Shown piece after piece: positions 42,780 to 51,207 of a stretch of 64,000 nt of DNA. The notes under the pieces are model-generated. The model was given only the letters and a program-made list of their open reading frames with translations. It had not been told where the DNA came from and did not search any database. The position numbers were made by a program, and so were the translations under genes. The number at the start of each line of letters is the position of its first letter. Positions within the stretch are counted from its first letter, which is position 1. Origin of the DNA: Urechidicola vernalis (lineage in GTDB: Bacteria; Bacteroidota; Bacteroidia; Flavobacteriales; Flavobacteriaceae); contig NZ_JAVRHV010000004.1 of NCBI RefSeq assembly GCF_031846385.1, positions 267,045 to 331,044 on the forward strand, written 5' to 3'.

Positions 42780-44009
42780 ATGAATACTAAAATTAAGATT
42801 CAGTTGTCCTTAATGATGTTTCTCGAATTTTTTATTTGGGGAGGATGGTTTGTTACACTTGGGTCTTTTTTAAGTAATAATTTGGGGGCTATAGATTCTG
42901 AATCTGCCATGGCTTATGCAACCCAGTCTTGGGGTGCCATTATTGCTCCTTTTGTAATTGGATTAATTGCAGACAAGTATTTTAATGCTGAAAAAATACT
43001 AGGAGTCCTGCATTTAATTGGAGCCGGGCTCATGTATTTAATGTATACGTCGGATGATTTTGCAACATTTTACCCATATATTTTAGCATATATGATCGCA
43101 TATATGCCAACATTAGCGTTGGTAAATTCAGTGGCGTTTAATCAGATGAAAGATCCTTCAAAAGAGTTTCCTTTCATTCGTGTATTTGGAACAATTGGCT
43201 GGATTTTGGCGGGCTGGATTATAAGTCTTGTATTTAAATGGGATGCTTCAGAAAGTATTCAAAAAGGCTTGTTGTCTAATACATTTTTAATGGTGGCAAT
43301 TGCTTCATTAGTATTAGGTATATTCAGTTTTACCTTACCTAAAACGCCACCAAAAATAACGAAAGGAGAAAAAGTAACGATTACTGAAATGCTGGGGTTA
43401 GACGCATTAAAATTATTAAAGGATAAAAATTATTTTATCTTCTTTATTTCATCAGTTTTAATTTGTATTCCTTTAGCATTTTACTATCAAAACATTAGTT
43501 TGTTTTTAACAGAATCTGCGGTAGAAGATTCCACTTTTTGGGCTTCTATGGGGCAATTGTCTGAAGTGTTGTTTATGTTGTTGTTACCTTTTTTCTTTAA
43601 AAGGTATGGTTTTAAGAAAACGATATTAGTTGGTATGTTGGCATGGACCGTTCGTTATCTGTTATTTGCATACGGGAATTCGGGTGACTTATTCTTTACT
43701 ATTGTGATTGGAATTGCGTTACACGGTATATGTTATGACTTCTTTTTTGTATCAGGTCAAATTTACACAGATTCTAAAGCGGGAGAAAAAATAAAAAGTG
43801 CTGCTCAAGGATTAATAACATTAGCAACATACGGTGTTGGAATGTTAATCGGTTTTTGGGTTGCAGGAAAAATTGGAGATCATTTTTTAATAGAAAATGG
43901 AGCGCATATATGGAAAAACATTTGGCTATTCCCAGCCTTATTTGCATTGGGAGTTTTCATGATTTTTCTAGCATTGTTTAAAAATGAAAAAATAGAATTT
44001 ACAGAATAA
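42780..44009 (+). CDS. MFS permease, nucleoside:H+ symporter (NupG/XapB) family
   Basis: 409 residues, twelve predicted membrane segments. The N-terminal MFLEFFIWGGWFVTLGSFL and SWGAIIAPFVIGLIADKYF are hallmarks of the nucleoside symporter family, and FIRVFGTIGWILAGW is also typical. In Bacteroidota such permeases are often placed with Gfo/Idh and TIM-barrel genes and then likely carry sugars or glycosides rather than nucleosides; that is inference from context. Eleven bases before the Gfo/Idh gene. Confidence 0.88.
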   Translation: MNTKIKIQLSLMMFLEFFIWGGWFVTLGSFLSNNLGAIDSESAMAYATQSWGAIIAPFVIGLIADKYFNAEKILGVLHLIGAGLMYLMYTSDDFATFYPYILAYMIAYMPTLALVNSVAFNQMKDPSKEFPFIRVFGTIGWILAGWIISLVFKWDASESIQKGLLSNTFLMVAIASLVLGIFSFTLPKTPPKITKGEKVTITEMLGLDALKLLKDKNYFIFFISSVLICIPLAFYYQNISLFLTESAVEDSTFWASMGQLSEVLFMLLLPFFFKRYGFKKTILVGMLAWTVRYLLFAYGNSGDLFFTIVIGIALHGICYDFFFVSGQIYTDSKAGEKIKSAAQGLITLATYGVGMLIGFWVAGKIGDHFLIENGAHIWKNIWLFPALFALGVFMIFLALFKNEKIEFTE

Positions 44010-44020
44010 AAAATAAAATT

Positions 44021-45160
44021 ATGAGTAATAAATTAAGACTTGGAGTTCTTGGTGGTGGAGGAGATTCGCTTATCGGTGTATTGCATAGAGTTGCATCTGC
44101 AATGTTCGATCAATATCAAATTGTTGGAGGGGTTTTTAATCCAGATTTTGAGCAAAATAAAGGATTTGCCGAGGAAATAGGTCTGCCTACCAATAGAATT
44201 TATTCCGATTTTGATACAATGGTAGCGGAAGAATTGAAACTTCCTGAAGAAGAGAGAATGCAAGTGGTGTCTATTTTAACACCTAACTTTTTGCATTTTC
44301 CAATGGCAAAGAAGTTGATAGAATCAGGGTTCAATGTTATTTGTGAAAAGCCTATGACAACAACCTATGAAGAAGCAAAAGTATTGGAGGCTTCATTAGA
44401 AAAATCAGGAACTGTATTTGCATTAACTCATACTTATACGGGTTACCCAATGGTACGTCAAATGCGTGAAATGATTAAGGAAGGTGTTTTAGGTAAAATT
44501 CATAAAGTAGATGCTCAATATTATCAAGGGTGGATCAATCCAATAATTCATGATGAAGAAAGCCGTAAATCAACTTGGAGATTGGATCCTGAAAAAGCAG
44601 GAATTAGTTGTTGTGTTGGTGATATTGGTGTGCATGCTTTTAATTTAATTGAGTTCACAACCGGTTTAGAAGTAGATACTATTTTGGCGGATTTTAATTA
44701 TTTGTATAGCGATAATAAAATGGATATCGATGCGTCTGTATTGGTTAGAATGTCTGAGAATGTGAAGGGGATTGTGCGTTCAAGTCAGGTTGCAACAGGT
44801 GAAGAGAATAATATAAGTTTGGCCATTTACGGTGATAAAGCAGGGTTAAAATGGGAACAAGAAAATCCTAATTATCTTTATGTATTAACTGATGATAAAC
44901 CTTTGCAAGTATTAAAACCAGGTCATGCTTATAATAGTGATTTGTCATTAGATGGTACAAAATTACCACCGGGACATCCAGAAGGGATTTTTGATTCAAT
45001 GGGGAATATTTATAAAGGAGTTGCGAAGGCAATTCGAGGATTGGAATATAATTCAGGAGAATTCCCAACAATGAGAGATGGAGTTAGGGGAATGAGTTTT
45101 ATTGAGAAAACAGTAGAGTCGAATGCAAACGGAAATGTTTGGGTAAAAATAGAAGGATAA
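44021..45160 (+). CDS. Cytosolic Gfo/Idh/MocA family oxidoreductase
   Basis: 379 residues without signal peptide. Rossmann motif LGVLGGGGDSLIG near the N-terminus, catalytic Lys in CEKPMTTTYEEA, and GDIGVHAFNLIEF with the active-site His. It resembles the NAD-dependent enzymes that interconvert glycosides and 3-ketoglycosides in the cytosol. Together with the TIM-barrel gene one base downstream it forms the kind of pair known from keto-glycoside and C-glycoside cleavage operons. It would reduce the 3-keto sugar formed by the exported GMC enzyme, or oxidise an imported glycoside. Confidence 0.92.
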   Translation: MSNKLRLGVLGGGGDSLIGVLHRVASAMFDQYQIVGGVFNPDFEQNKGFAEEIGLPTNRIYSDFDTMVAEELKLPEEERMQVVSILTPNFLHFPMAKKLIESGFNVICEKPMTTTYEEAKVLEASLEKSGTVFALTHTYTGYPMVRQMREMIKEGVLGKIHKVDAQYYQGWINPIIHDEESRKSTWRLDPEKAGISCCVGDIGVHAFNLIEFTTGLEVDTILADFNYLYSDNKMDIDASVLVRMSENVKGIVRSSQVATGEENNISLAIYGDKAGLKWEQENPNYLYVLTDDKPLQVLKPGHAYNSDLSLDGTKLPPGHPEGIFDSMGNIYKGVAKAIRGLEYNSGEFPTMRDGVRGMSFIEKTVESNANGNVWVKIEG

Positions 45161-45161
45161 T

Positions 45162-46214
45162 ATGAAGACAATAAAAGGACCTGCGGTATTTTTAGCACAA
45201 TTTGTAGACAGTAAAGCACCATTTAACACTTTAGACGGAATGTGTAAATGGGCAGCTGATTTAGGATATAAAGGAGTTCAAATTCCAACTTGGGAAAACT
45301 TTTTAATAGATTTAGATAAGGCTGCAGAAAGTCAAACTTATTGTGATGAGCTAAAAGGGACAATCAATTCGTATGGATTGGAAATTACAGAGTTGTCTAC
45401 GCATTTACAGGGGCAACTGGTTGCGGTTAATCCAGCATACGACTTAATGTTCGATAATTTTGCACCGGATGCTGTAAAGAACAATCCAAAAGCAAGAACC
45501 GAATGGGCAGTAGATACTGTGAAGAAAGCGGCGGTAGCGAGTAAAAATTTGGGATTAAATGTGCACGCAACTTTTTCGGGCTCATTGTTATGGCATACGG
45601 CTCATCCTTGGCCTCAACGCCCAGCCGGCTTGGTAGAAATGGGCTTTGCAGAGTTAGCAAAGCGTTGGAAACCTATATTGGATGTTTACGATGAAAATGG
45701 GGTAGATGTTTGTTATGAAGTGCATCCTGGTGAAGATATCCACGATGGCGACACATTTGAACGATTTTTAGCAGCAACTAATAATCACAAACGAGTAAAT
45801 ATTTTATATGATCCTTCACATTTTGTGTTGCAACAATTAGATTATATAGCCTACATAGATCATTATCATGAGTTTATTAAATCCTTCCATGTAAAGGATT
45901 CAGAATTTAACCCAACGGGTAAAAAAGGTGCCTTTGGTGGATTTAATGATTGGGGAGACAGAGCGGGAAGATACCGCTCGTTGGGAGATGGTCAGATAGA
46001 CTTTAAAACTATATTTAGTAAATTAACACAATACGGTTGTGATGTTTGGGCTGTAATGGAATGGGAGTGTTGTATCAAATCACCGGAGCAAGGGGCAAGA
46101 GAAGGAGCAAAGTTTATCCAAGACCATATTATTGAAGCAACGGAAAAAACCTTTGATGATTTCGCTGGTGCAGAAATTGACAAGGGTACATTAAAGAAAA
46201 TATTAGGGATATAA
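45162..46214 (+). CDS. Cytosolic sugar isomerase/epimerase-like TIM barrel
   Basis: 350 residues, no signal peptide. TIM barrel of the xylose isomerase-like type with a full set of likely metal ligands: Glu in CYEVHPGED, Asp in LYDPSHF, His in SFHVKDSE and Glu in VMEWECC. It begins one base after the Gfo/Idh stop, so translation is coupled. Relatives in keto-glycoside operons act as metal-dependent lyases or epimerases on 3-keto sugars (for example in C-glycoside deglycosidases); isomerase action on a free sugar is the alternative. Confidence 0.88.
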   Translation: MKTIKGPAVFLAQFVDSKAPFNTLDGMCKWAADLGYKGVQIPTWENFLIDLDKAAESQTYCDELKGTINSYGLEITELSTHLQGQLVAVNPAYDLMFDNFAPDAVKNNPKARTEWAVDTVKKAAVASKNLGLNVHATFSGSLLWHTAHPWPQRPAGLVEMGFAELAKRWKPILDVYDENGVDVCYEVHPGEDIHDGDTFERFLAATNNHKRVNILYDPSHFVLQQLDYIAYIDHYHEFIKSFHVKDSEFNPTGKKGAFGGFNDWGDRAGRYRSLGDGQIDFKTIFSKLTQYGCDVWAVMEWECCIKSPEQGAREGAKFIQDHIIEATEKTFDDFAGAEIDKGTLKKILGI

Positions 46215-46253
46215 TCCGTAAATTAAAGCACTTAACTAAAACGACTATTTAAA

Positions 46254-47972
46254 ATGCAAATAAAAGAATCACCAGACACGTTTGATGCCATTATTGTTGG
46301 TTCAGGTGCTGGAGGAGGGATGGCGACCAAGATACTTTCTGAAGCCGGATTGAATATCGCGGTGGTTGAAGCCGGTCCGTTTTTCGACCCTAAAGATCCA
46401 AAAACACAAACACAATTAAAATGGCCATATGAATCTCCGAGACGTGGTGCATCTACAACTAGAGCTTTTGGCGATTATGATGCTGCCTATGGAGGTTGGG
46501 AAATAGAAGGTGAGCCATATACCAGAAAGCCAGGAACTAAATTCGATTGGTTTAGATCTAGAATGTTAGGAGGTAGAACAAATCATTGGGGAAGAATTTC
46601 TTTAAGATTTGGTCCTTTAGATTTTAAAAGAAAAGACCATGATGGATTGGGAGAAAATTGGCCAATATCATATGATGATGTAAAGCCATATTATGATAAA
46701 GTTGATAAACTTATTGGGGTTTTTGGAAGTAAAGAAAATATTCCAAATGAGCCAGATGGATTCTTTTTACCAGCACCTAAGCCAAGATTACATGAGATGT
46801 ATTATATCAAAGGCGCGCGTAAAGCAAATATTCCTGTTATACCTTCGAGGCTATCAATTTTAACAAAAAGAATAAACAATGAAAGAGGTGTTTGTTTTTA
46901 CTGTTCTCAATGTAGTAGGTCTTGTAGTGTGTATGGGGATTTCTCTTCAGGTTCTTGTTTAATATTTCCAGCGCAAAAGAATGGCGGGCAAATTACGTTG
47001 TTCAACGATTCTATGGTTCGTGAAGTAGTAACAGATGATGCTGGAAAAGCAAGAGGTGTTATTTTTATAAATAAAAAAGACAGGAAAGAATATCAACTAA
47101 ATGCTAAGGTCGTTGTTTTGGCGGCATCAGCATGTAGTTCTGCTCGTATCTTACTGAATTCTAAAAGTAAACATCATAAAGATGGTTTAGGAAATAGTAG
47201 TGGTGTTGTAGGTAAATATTTACATGATTCAACTGGAGCTAATAGAATGGCGTTTATTCCTGAATTAATGAATCGTAAAACCTATAATGAAGATGGTGTT
47301 GGAGGGATGCATGTGTATACGCCATGGTGGGGAAATGATAAGAAGTTAAAGTTCCCAAGAGGGTATCATATTGAAGTTTGGGGTGGACTAGGAATGCCTG
47401 CTTATGGATTCGGTTTTAATCCAAACTATTTAAATAAATATGTTGGAGAAGAAGTTGGAGGTTATGGAGATCAATTAAGAGATGATGTAAAGAAATTTTA
47501 TGGATCTGTTATTGGTGTAGCGGGACGTGGAGAGAGTATTCCAATGGAAAGCAATTATTGTGAAATAGATCCAGATGTTGTCGATGAATGGGGAATCCCG
47601 GTGTTAAGGTTTAACTATAAATGGAGTGAACATGAAATCAATCAAGCGGAGCATATGCAAGATTCGTTTGAAGAGATTTTTGATGGAATGGGAGCGAAAG
47701 TGTTAGGAAGTAGGCCAACGGCCGAAAACAAATTTGGTTTAGAAGCACCAGGTAGAATTATTCATGAAGTAGGAACTACTAGAATGGGTAATGATCCAAA
47801 AACTTCGGTTACGAATAAGTACAATCAATTACACGACGTGAAGAATGTATTTATTGTAGATGCTGGACCATTTGTGTCGCAGGCAGATAAGAATCCGACT
47901 TGGACAATTTTAGCCTTGTCTTGGAGAGCATGTGATTATATCGTTAAAGAATTAAAAAGTCAAAATTTATAG
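46254..47972 (+). CDS. GMC family FAD oxidoreductase with Fe-S cysteine motif (pair 2)
   Basis: 572 residues. FAD-binding GSGAGGG (16-22), LGGRTNHWGRISLRFG (105-120), active-site His in IIHEVGTTRMG and Asn in KNPTWTILAL. Four cysteines, 214, 217, 220 and 224; 214, 220 and 224 have the same CxxxxxCxxxC spacing as in pair 1, consistent with a [3Fe-4S] cluster. It lacks an export signal and is followed after two bases by its Tat small-subunit gene. Sequence outside the motifs differs widely from pair 1, so another substrate is likely. It should be a periplasmic glycoside (C3) dehydrogenase with electron transfer to the respiratory chain. Confidence 0.92.
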   Translation: MQIKESPDTFDAIIVGSGAGGGMATKILSEAGLNIAVVEAGPFFDPKDPKTQTQLKWPYESPRRGASTTRAFGDYDAAYGGWEIEGEPYTRKPGTKFDWFRSRMLGGRTNHWGRISLRFGPLDFKRKDHDGLGENWPISYDDVKPYYDKVDKLIGVFGSKENIPNEPDGFFLPAPKPRLHEMYYIKGARKANIPVIPSRLSILTKRINNERGVCFYCSQCSRSCSVYGDFSSGSCLIFPAQKNGGQITLFNDSMVREVVTDDAGKARGVIFINKKDRKEYQLNAKVVVLAASACSSARILLNSKSKHHKDGLGNSSGVVGKYLHDSTGANRMAFIPELMNRKTYNEDGVGGMHVYTPWWGNDKKLKFPRGYHIEVWGGLGMPAYGFGFNPNYLNKYVGEEVGGYGDQLRDDVKKFYGSVIGVAGRGESIPMESNYCEIDPDVVDEWGIPVLRFNYKWSEHEINQAEHMQDSFEEIFDGMGAKVLGSRPTAENKFGLEAPGRIIHEVGTTRMGNDPKTSVTNKYNQLHDVKNVFIVDAGPFVSQADKNPTWTILALSWRACDYIVKELKSQNL

Positions 47973-47974
47973 TT

Positions 47975-48679
47975 ATGGATAGAAGAGATACAATAAAGTC
48001 ATTGTTACTTGGTTCTGTTGCGGCAGGTTTGGCTTTAAATGGATGTGCTCCTGATGTTTCTAGTGAAGAAACATTGAAGCCATTGGCAAATGGATTGTAT
48101 GGAAGAACTCCTGAGGAAGTTGAACGCGATGAAAAATTAAATTCTGAAGAATTTTTTAATGGTCACGAATTATCGACCATTGCAGTTTTGTGCGATATTA
48201 TTTTACCTAAAACCAATTCATCTAATTCTGCCACGGAAGTTGGTGTTACTAGTTTTATAGAATTTATAGCGAAGGATTTACCAAATTATAAAACTCCTAT
48301 TAGAGGTGGAATTATGTGGTTAGATTCTTTTAGTAATAGATTGTATGGTAAAGAATTTGAGAAATGTTCAAATACAGAACAATTGGCCGTATGTGATCAA
48401 ATTGCATATCCAGAAAAAACAGCACCAGAATTAAAGCAAGGAGAAAAATTCTTCTCTACCATGCGTAATTTAACCATGACAGGCTATTTTACGTCAAAAG
48501 AAGGGCTTCAAGATTTAGGATATAAAGGCAATACACCAAATGTTTGGGACGGAATTCCAGAAGATGTTTTAAAAGCACATGGTATGGCCTATGAAAAAGA
48601 GTGGTTGGCAAAATGTGTAGACCAATCTAAGAGAGGAGATATTGCTGTTTGGGATGATAATGGAAATTTAATTAGTTAA
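47975..48679 (+). CDS. Gluconate 2-dehydrogenase subunit 3-like protein, Tat-type small subunit (pair 2)
   Basis: 234 residues with DRRDTIK and a hydrophobic stretch ending at NGC, so a Tat signal with possible lipidation. The conserved family segment STIAVLCDIILPKTNSSNSA is present near 66-85. It should be the export and electron-transfer-organising partner of the GMC subunit encoded directly upstream. About 25 residues longer than its counterpart in pair 1, mostly N-terminal. Confidence 0.88.
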   Translation: MDRRDTIKSLLLGSVAAGLALNGCAPDVSSEETLKPLANGLYGRTPEEVERDEKLNSEEFFNGHELSTIAVLCDIILPKTNSSNSATEVGVTSFIEFIAKDLPNYKTPIRGGIMWLDSFSNRLYGKEFEKCSNTEQLAVCDQIAYPEKTAPELKQGEKFFSTMRNLTMTGYFTSKEGLQDLGYKGNTPNVWDGIPEDVLKAHGMAYEKEWLAKCVDQSKRGDIAVWDDNGNLIS

Positions 48680-48703
48680 TTCTAAGAACAAAAAAATATA
48701 ATA

Positions 48704-49387
48704 ATGAAAAGATTAATTTATGTATTAATGGCAGGGATGTTATTTGTTTCCTGTAAAGCTCAAAACGATTGGATCACCTTGTTTGATGGGTCGAATTATG
48801 ATCATTGGAAAGGCTATGCTATAGACGGGATGCATCCTGAATGGTCTATTGACGGTGATGCTATGAAGTTTACTCCAGGAAAAAAGAACGGAAAAAATAT
48901 TATTACAAAACAGACATTTGAAAATTTTGAATTATCAATAGAATGGAAAATTTCAGAAGGAGGAAATAGTGGAATTTTTTGGAGTGTATTTGAAGATAAA
49001 AAATACAAAGAAGCATATCAAACGGGGCCTGAGATTCAGGTGTTAGATAATGAACGTCATCCAGATGCACGGAATAATCCTAAGTTTCATCAGGCAGGTG
49101 CATTATATGATATGGTTCAGCCCATGCATGATGTGTGTAATCCAGCAGGAGAATGGAATCATGTGCTGTTAAAAGTAGATCATAATGCCAATAAAGGTGT
49201 TGTGACTTTAAATGGAACTGTAATTGTTGAGTTTCCGGTTAATGGTCCAGAATGGGATTCCTTGATAGAAAACTCAAAATTTAAAGGTTGGGATGGATTT
49301 GGAAAATATACTGACGGCCACATCGGATTGCAGGATCATTCGGATATAGTTTGGTATAGAGATATAAAAATTAGAAAGTTGGATTAA
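48704..49387 (+). CDS. DUF1080 (3-keto-disaccharide hydrolase family) lipoprotein
   Basis: 227 residues. Lipobox FVSC at about 17, then a concanavalin-like jelly-roll of the DUF1080 family: WITLFDGSNYDHWKG, FELSIEWKISEGGNSGIF, GPEIQVLDNERH, GEWNHVLLKV and HIGLQDHSDIVWYRDIKI. Characterised members cleave 3-keto-glycosides formed by a preceding oxidation, with which the GMC and Gfo/Idh genes around it agree. Periplasmic or surface location. Followed by a hairpin. Confidence 0.9.
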   Translation: MKRLIYVLMAGMLFVSCKAQNDWITLFDGSNYDHWKGYAIDGMHPEWSIDGDAMKFTPGKKNGKNIITKQTFENFELSIEWKISEGGNSGIFWSVFEDKKYKEAYQTGPEIQVLDNERHPDARNNPKFHQAGALYDMVQPMHDVCNPAGEWNHVLLKVDHNANKGVVTLNGTVIVEFPVNGPEWDSLIENSKFKGWDGFGKYTDGHIGLQDHSDIVWYRDIKIRKLD

Positions 49388-49419
49388 AATTGTATGAATT
49401 AATTAATCAAGCTCAATGG

Positions 49420-49447
49420 GGGTTCTTTATTAGAACCCTTTCTTTTT
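49420..49447 (+). terminator. Hairpin terminator or attenuator between the two DUF1080 genes
   Basis: GGGTTCT pairs with AGAACCC, five-base loop, followed by TTTCTTTTT; only 22 bases before the next gene, which may be reached by read-through. Confidence 0.7.
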
Positions 49448-49468
49448 GAAATAAAAAAGTAATAAAGA

Positions 49469-50230
49469 ATGAAAAATAAAATATTAGTAGGTTTAGTTGT
49501 GTTTTTTATAATTAACAATGCTATTGCCCAAGTTGGAGAAAAAGAGCCAACAAAACCAGAAGAAACTGAATTGTGGGAGCCAAAGGTACCTGTTGTAAAA
49601 ACAAATGGAATTGGCGCTCCGCCATCTGATGCTATTGTTTTGTTTGATGGAGAAAACTTAAATGCCTGGCAACATATTGAAGATAAAAGCCCAGCAGAAT
49701 GGATTTTGAACGGAGATGGAAGCATGACGGTTAAGGATAAATCTGGCGATATTGAGACCAAGCAAGAATTTGGCAGTGTGCAATTGCATATTGAGTGGCG
49801 CTCTAATAAAAACAGTACTGGAAGCGGTCAATCAAAGTCTAATAGTGGTGTTTGGTTGCAGAGTAAATATGAAGTTCAAATTGTAGATAGTAATGATAAT
49901 CCAACCTATGTAAATGGTCAGGTAGGAAGTGTTTATAAACAGTCTGTTCCTTTAGCTATGGCATCTGTCCCAACTGGAGAATGGAATTCTTATGACATCA
50001 TTTATCATGCGCCTGAGTTTGATTCAAAAGGGATGAAAACGAAATCGGCCACAGTAACTGTCTTGCATAATGGCGTTTTAATTCAAGATCATTTTGCAAT
50101 TTTAGGAACTGCACAATACATTGGTTGGCCTAAAAACCCACCTCATGGAAAAGCACCTTTAAGGTTGCAAGATCATCATGATAAAAGTGGTGTTTCCTTT
50201 CGTAATATTTGGGTAAGAGAATTGGATTAA
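49469..50230 (+). CDS. DUF1080 (3-keto-disaccharide hydrolase family) exported protein
   Basis: 253 residues with a signal peptide (to IAQ, about 21) but no lipobox, so secreted to the periplasm. DUF1080 jelly-roll features: AIVLFDGENLNAWQHI, VQLHIEWRSNKNSTG, NSGVWLQSKYEVQIVDS, GEWNSYDIIY, APLRLQDHHDKSGVSFRNIW. Different subgroup from the neighbouring lipoprotein, suggesting complementary bond or substrate preferences. Its stop overlaps that of the convergent Gfo/Idh gene by four bases. Confidence 0.9.
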   Translation: MKNKILVGLVVFFIINNAIAQVGEKEPTKPEETELWEPKVPVVKTNGIGAPPSDAIVLFDGENLNAWQHIEDKSPAEWILNGDGSMTVKDKSGDIETKQEFGSVQLHIEWRSNKNSTGSGQSKSNSGVWLQSKYEVQIVDSNDNPTYVNGQVGSVYKQSVPLAMASVPTGEWNSYDIIYHAPEFDSKGMKTKSATVTVLHNGVLIQDHFAILGTAQYIGWPKNPPHGKAPLRLQDHHDKSGVSFRNIWVRELD

Positions 50231-51207
50231 TCTTCCATAGGGTAGGTAAGTCCAATTTTTTCTCTTACGCTATCTAATTGCGAAATTAAATCTAAACTGT
50301 TTTGATGTGACCATAAATCACTTTCAATTTTATGGTCATTTAAGCATTTATGACATTCTTCTATTTCATGAGAATATCCTAAGCCCGTTTTAGTTAATTC
50401 AATCAATTCAGTATGGTCGTCTTTAATAATGCTAAAACGATCTGCTTGATGCCATCGGTCGTGAATATGAATTTGTCCTTCGGTACCTGAAATTCTTACG
50501 GTCATGTCAGAATGAGAAGTAAACCCACAATATAATATGGCACTTGCTTTTTTGTAATTAAATAACATGGAAGTTTGAATGTCAGCACCAGTTTCTTTTT
50601 TAAATAAGGCCCTAGCATTAATGCTTTCGGGTATTCCTAGTATAGCATAACTTAAAAAAACCGGGTATATTCCAATATCTAACAAAGCACCTCCTGCCAA
50701 ATCTAAATTAAAAACTCTACTTTCTAATGCATGATTAGATAAGAATGCGAAATCTGCGTTTATGTAGTTAACCTCGCCTATTTCACCATCATTTATTCTT
50801 TTCAATACTTCAACAAAAACAGGATTGAATCTGGTCCATAATGCTTCCATAAAAAAACAATTTGTTTTCTTAGAAGTGTCAATCATTTGCTGCGCTTCTT
50901 TTTTATTAATTCCAAGTGGTTTTTCACACAAAACATGTTTGCCGTGTTCCATGGCTTCAATGCTCAGTTGGGCATGACTATAATGTGGTGTAGCAATATA
51001 TATAATGTCAATTTCGCTATCATTAAATAGGGCGTTGTATGAGTTGTATGCAAGTCTTGCATCATGCTTAGAAGCAAATTGTTTTGCTTTATCTTCTGAT
51101 CTTGATGCTACTGCATGCAATTCGGCATCATTAAATAATGAAAGGTCTGCAGCAAATTTATTTGCAATATTTCCGCAACCAATTATTCCCCATTTAATTT
51201 TTTTCAT
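50227..51207 (-). CDS. Gfo/Idh/MocA family oxidoreductase (dihydrodiol dehydrogenase-like)
   Basis: 326 residues, cytosolic. KWGIIGCGNIANKFA (Rossmann), catalytic Lys in CEKPLGINKKEA, and FMEALWTRFNPVF plus LLDIGIYPVFLSY, typical of the dimeric dihydrodiol dehydrogenase/xylose dehydrogenase-like branch. NAD(P)-linked sugar oxidation is expected. Its start overlaps the stop of the penicillin acylase gene (ATGA), so it is translated with that gene, although it lies at the edge of the sugar locus and might serve it. Confidence 0.9.
   Translation of the reverse strand: MKKIKWGIIGCGNIANKFAADLSLFNDAELHAVASRSEDKAKQFASKHDARLAYNSYNALFNDSEIDIIYIATPHYSHAQLSIEAMEHGKHVLCEKPLGINKKEAQQMIDTSKKTNCFFMEALWTRFNPVFVEVLKRINDGEIGEVNYINADFAFLSNHALESRVFNLDLAGGALLDIGIYPVFLSYAILGIPESINARALFKKETGADIQTSMLFNYKKASAILYCGFTSHSDMTVRISGTEGQIHIHDRWHQADRFSIIKDDHTELIELTKTGLGYSHEIEECHKCLNDHKIESDLWSHQNSLDLISQLDSVREKIGLTYPMED

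Noticed and set aside
49399..49761. 120-codon minus-strand ORF over the second DUF1080 gene
   Set aside because: Antisense shadow of a well-supported exported DUF1080 protein.
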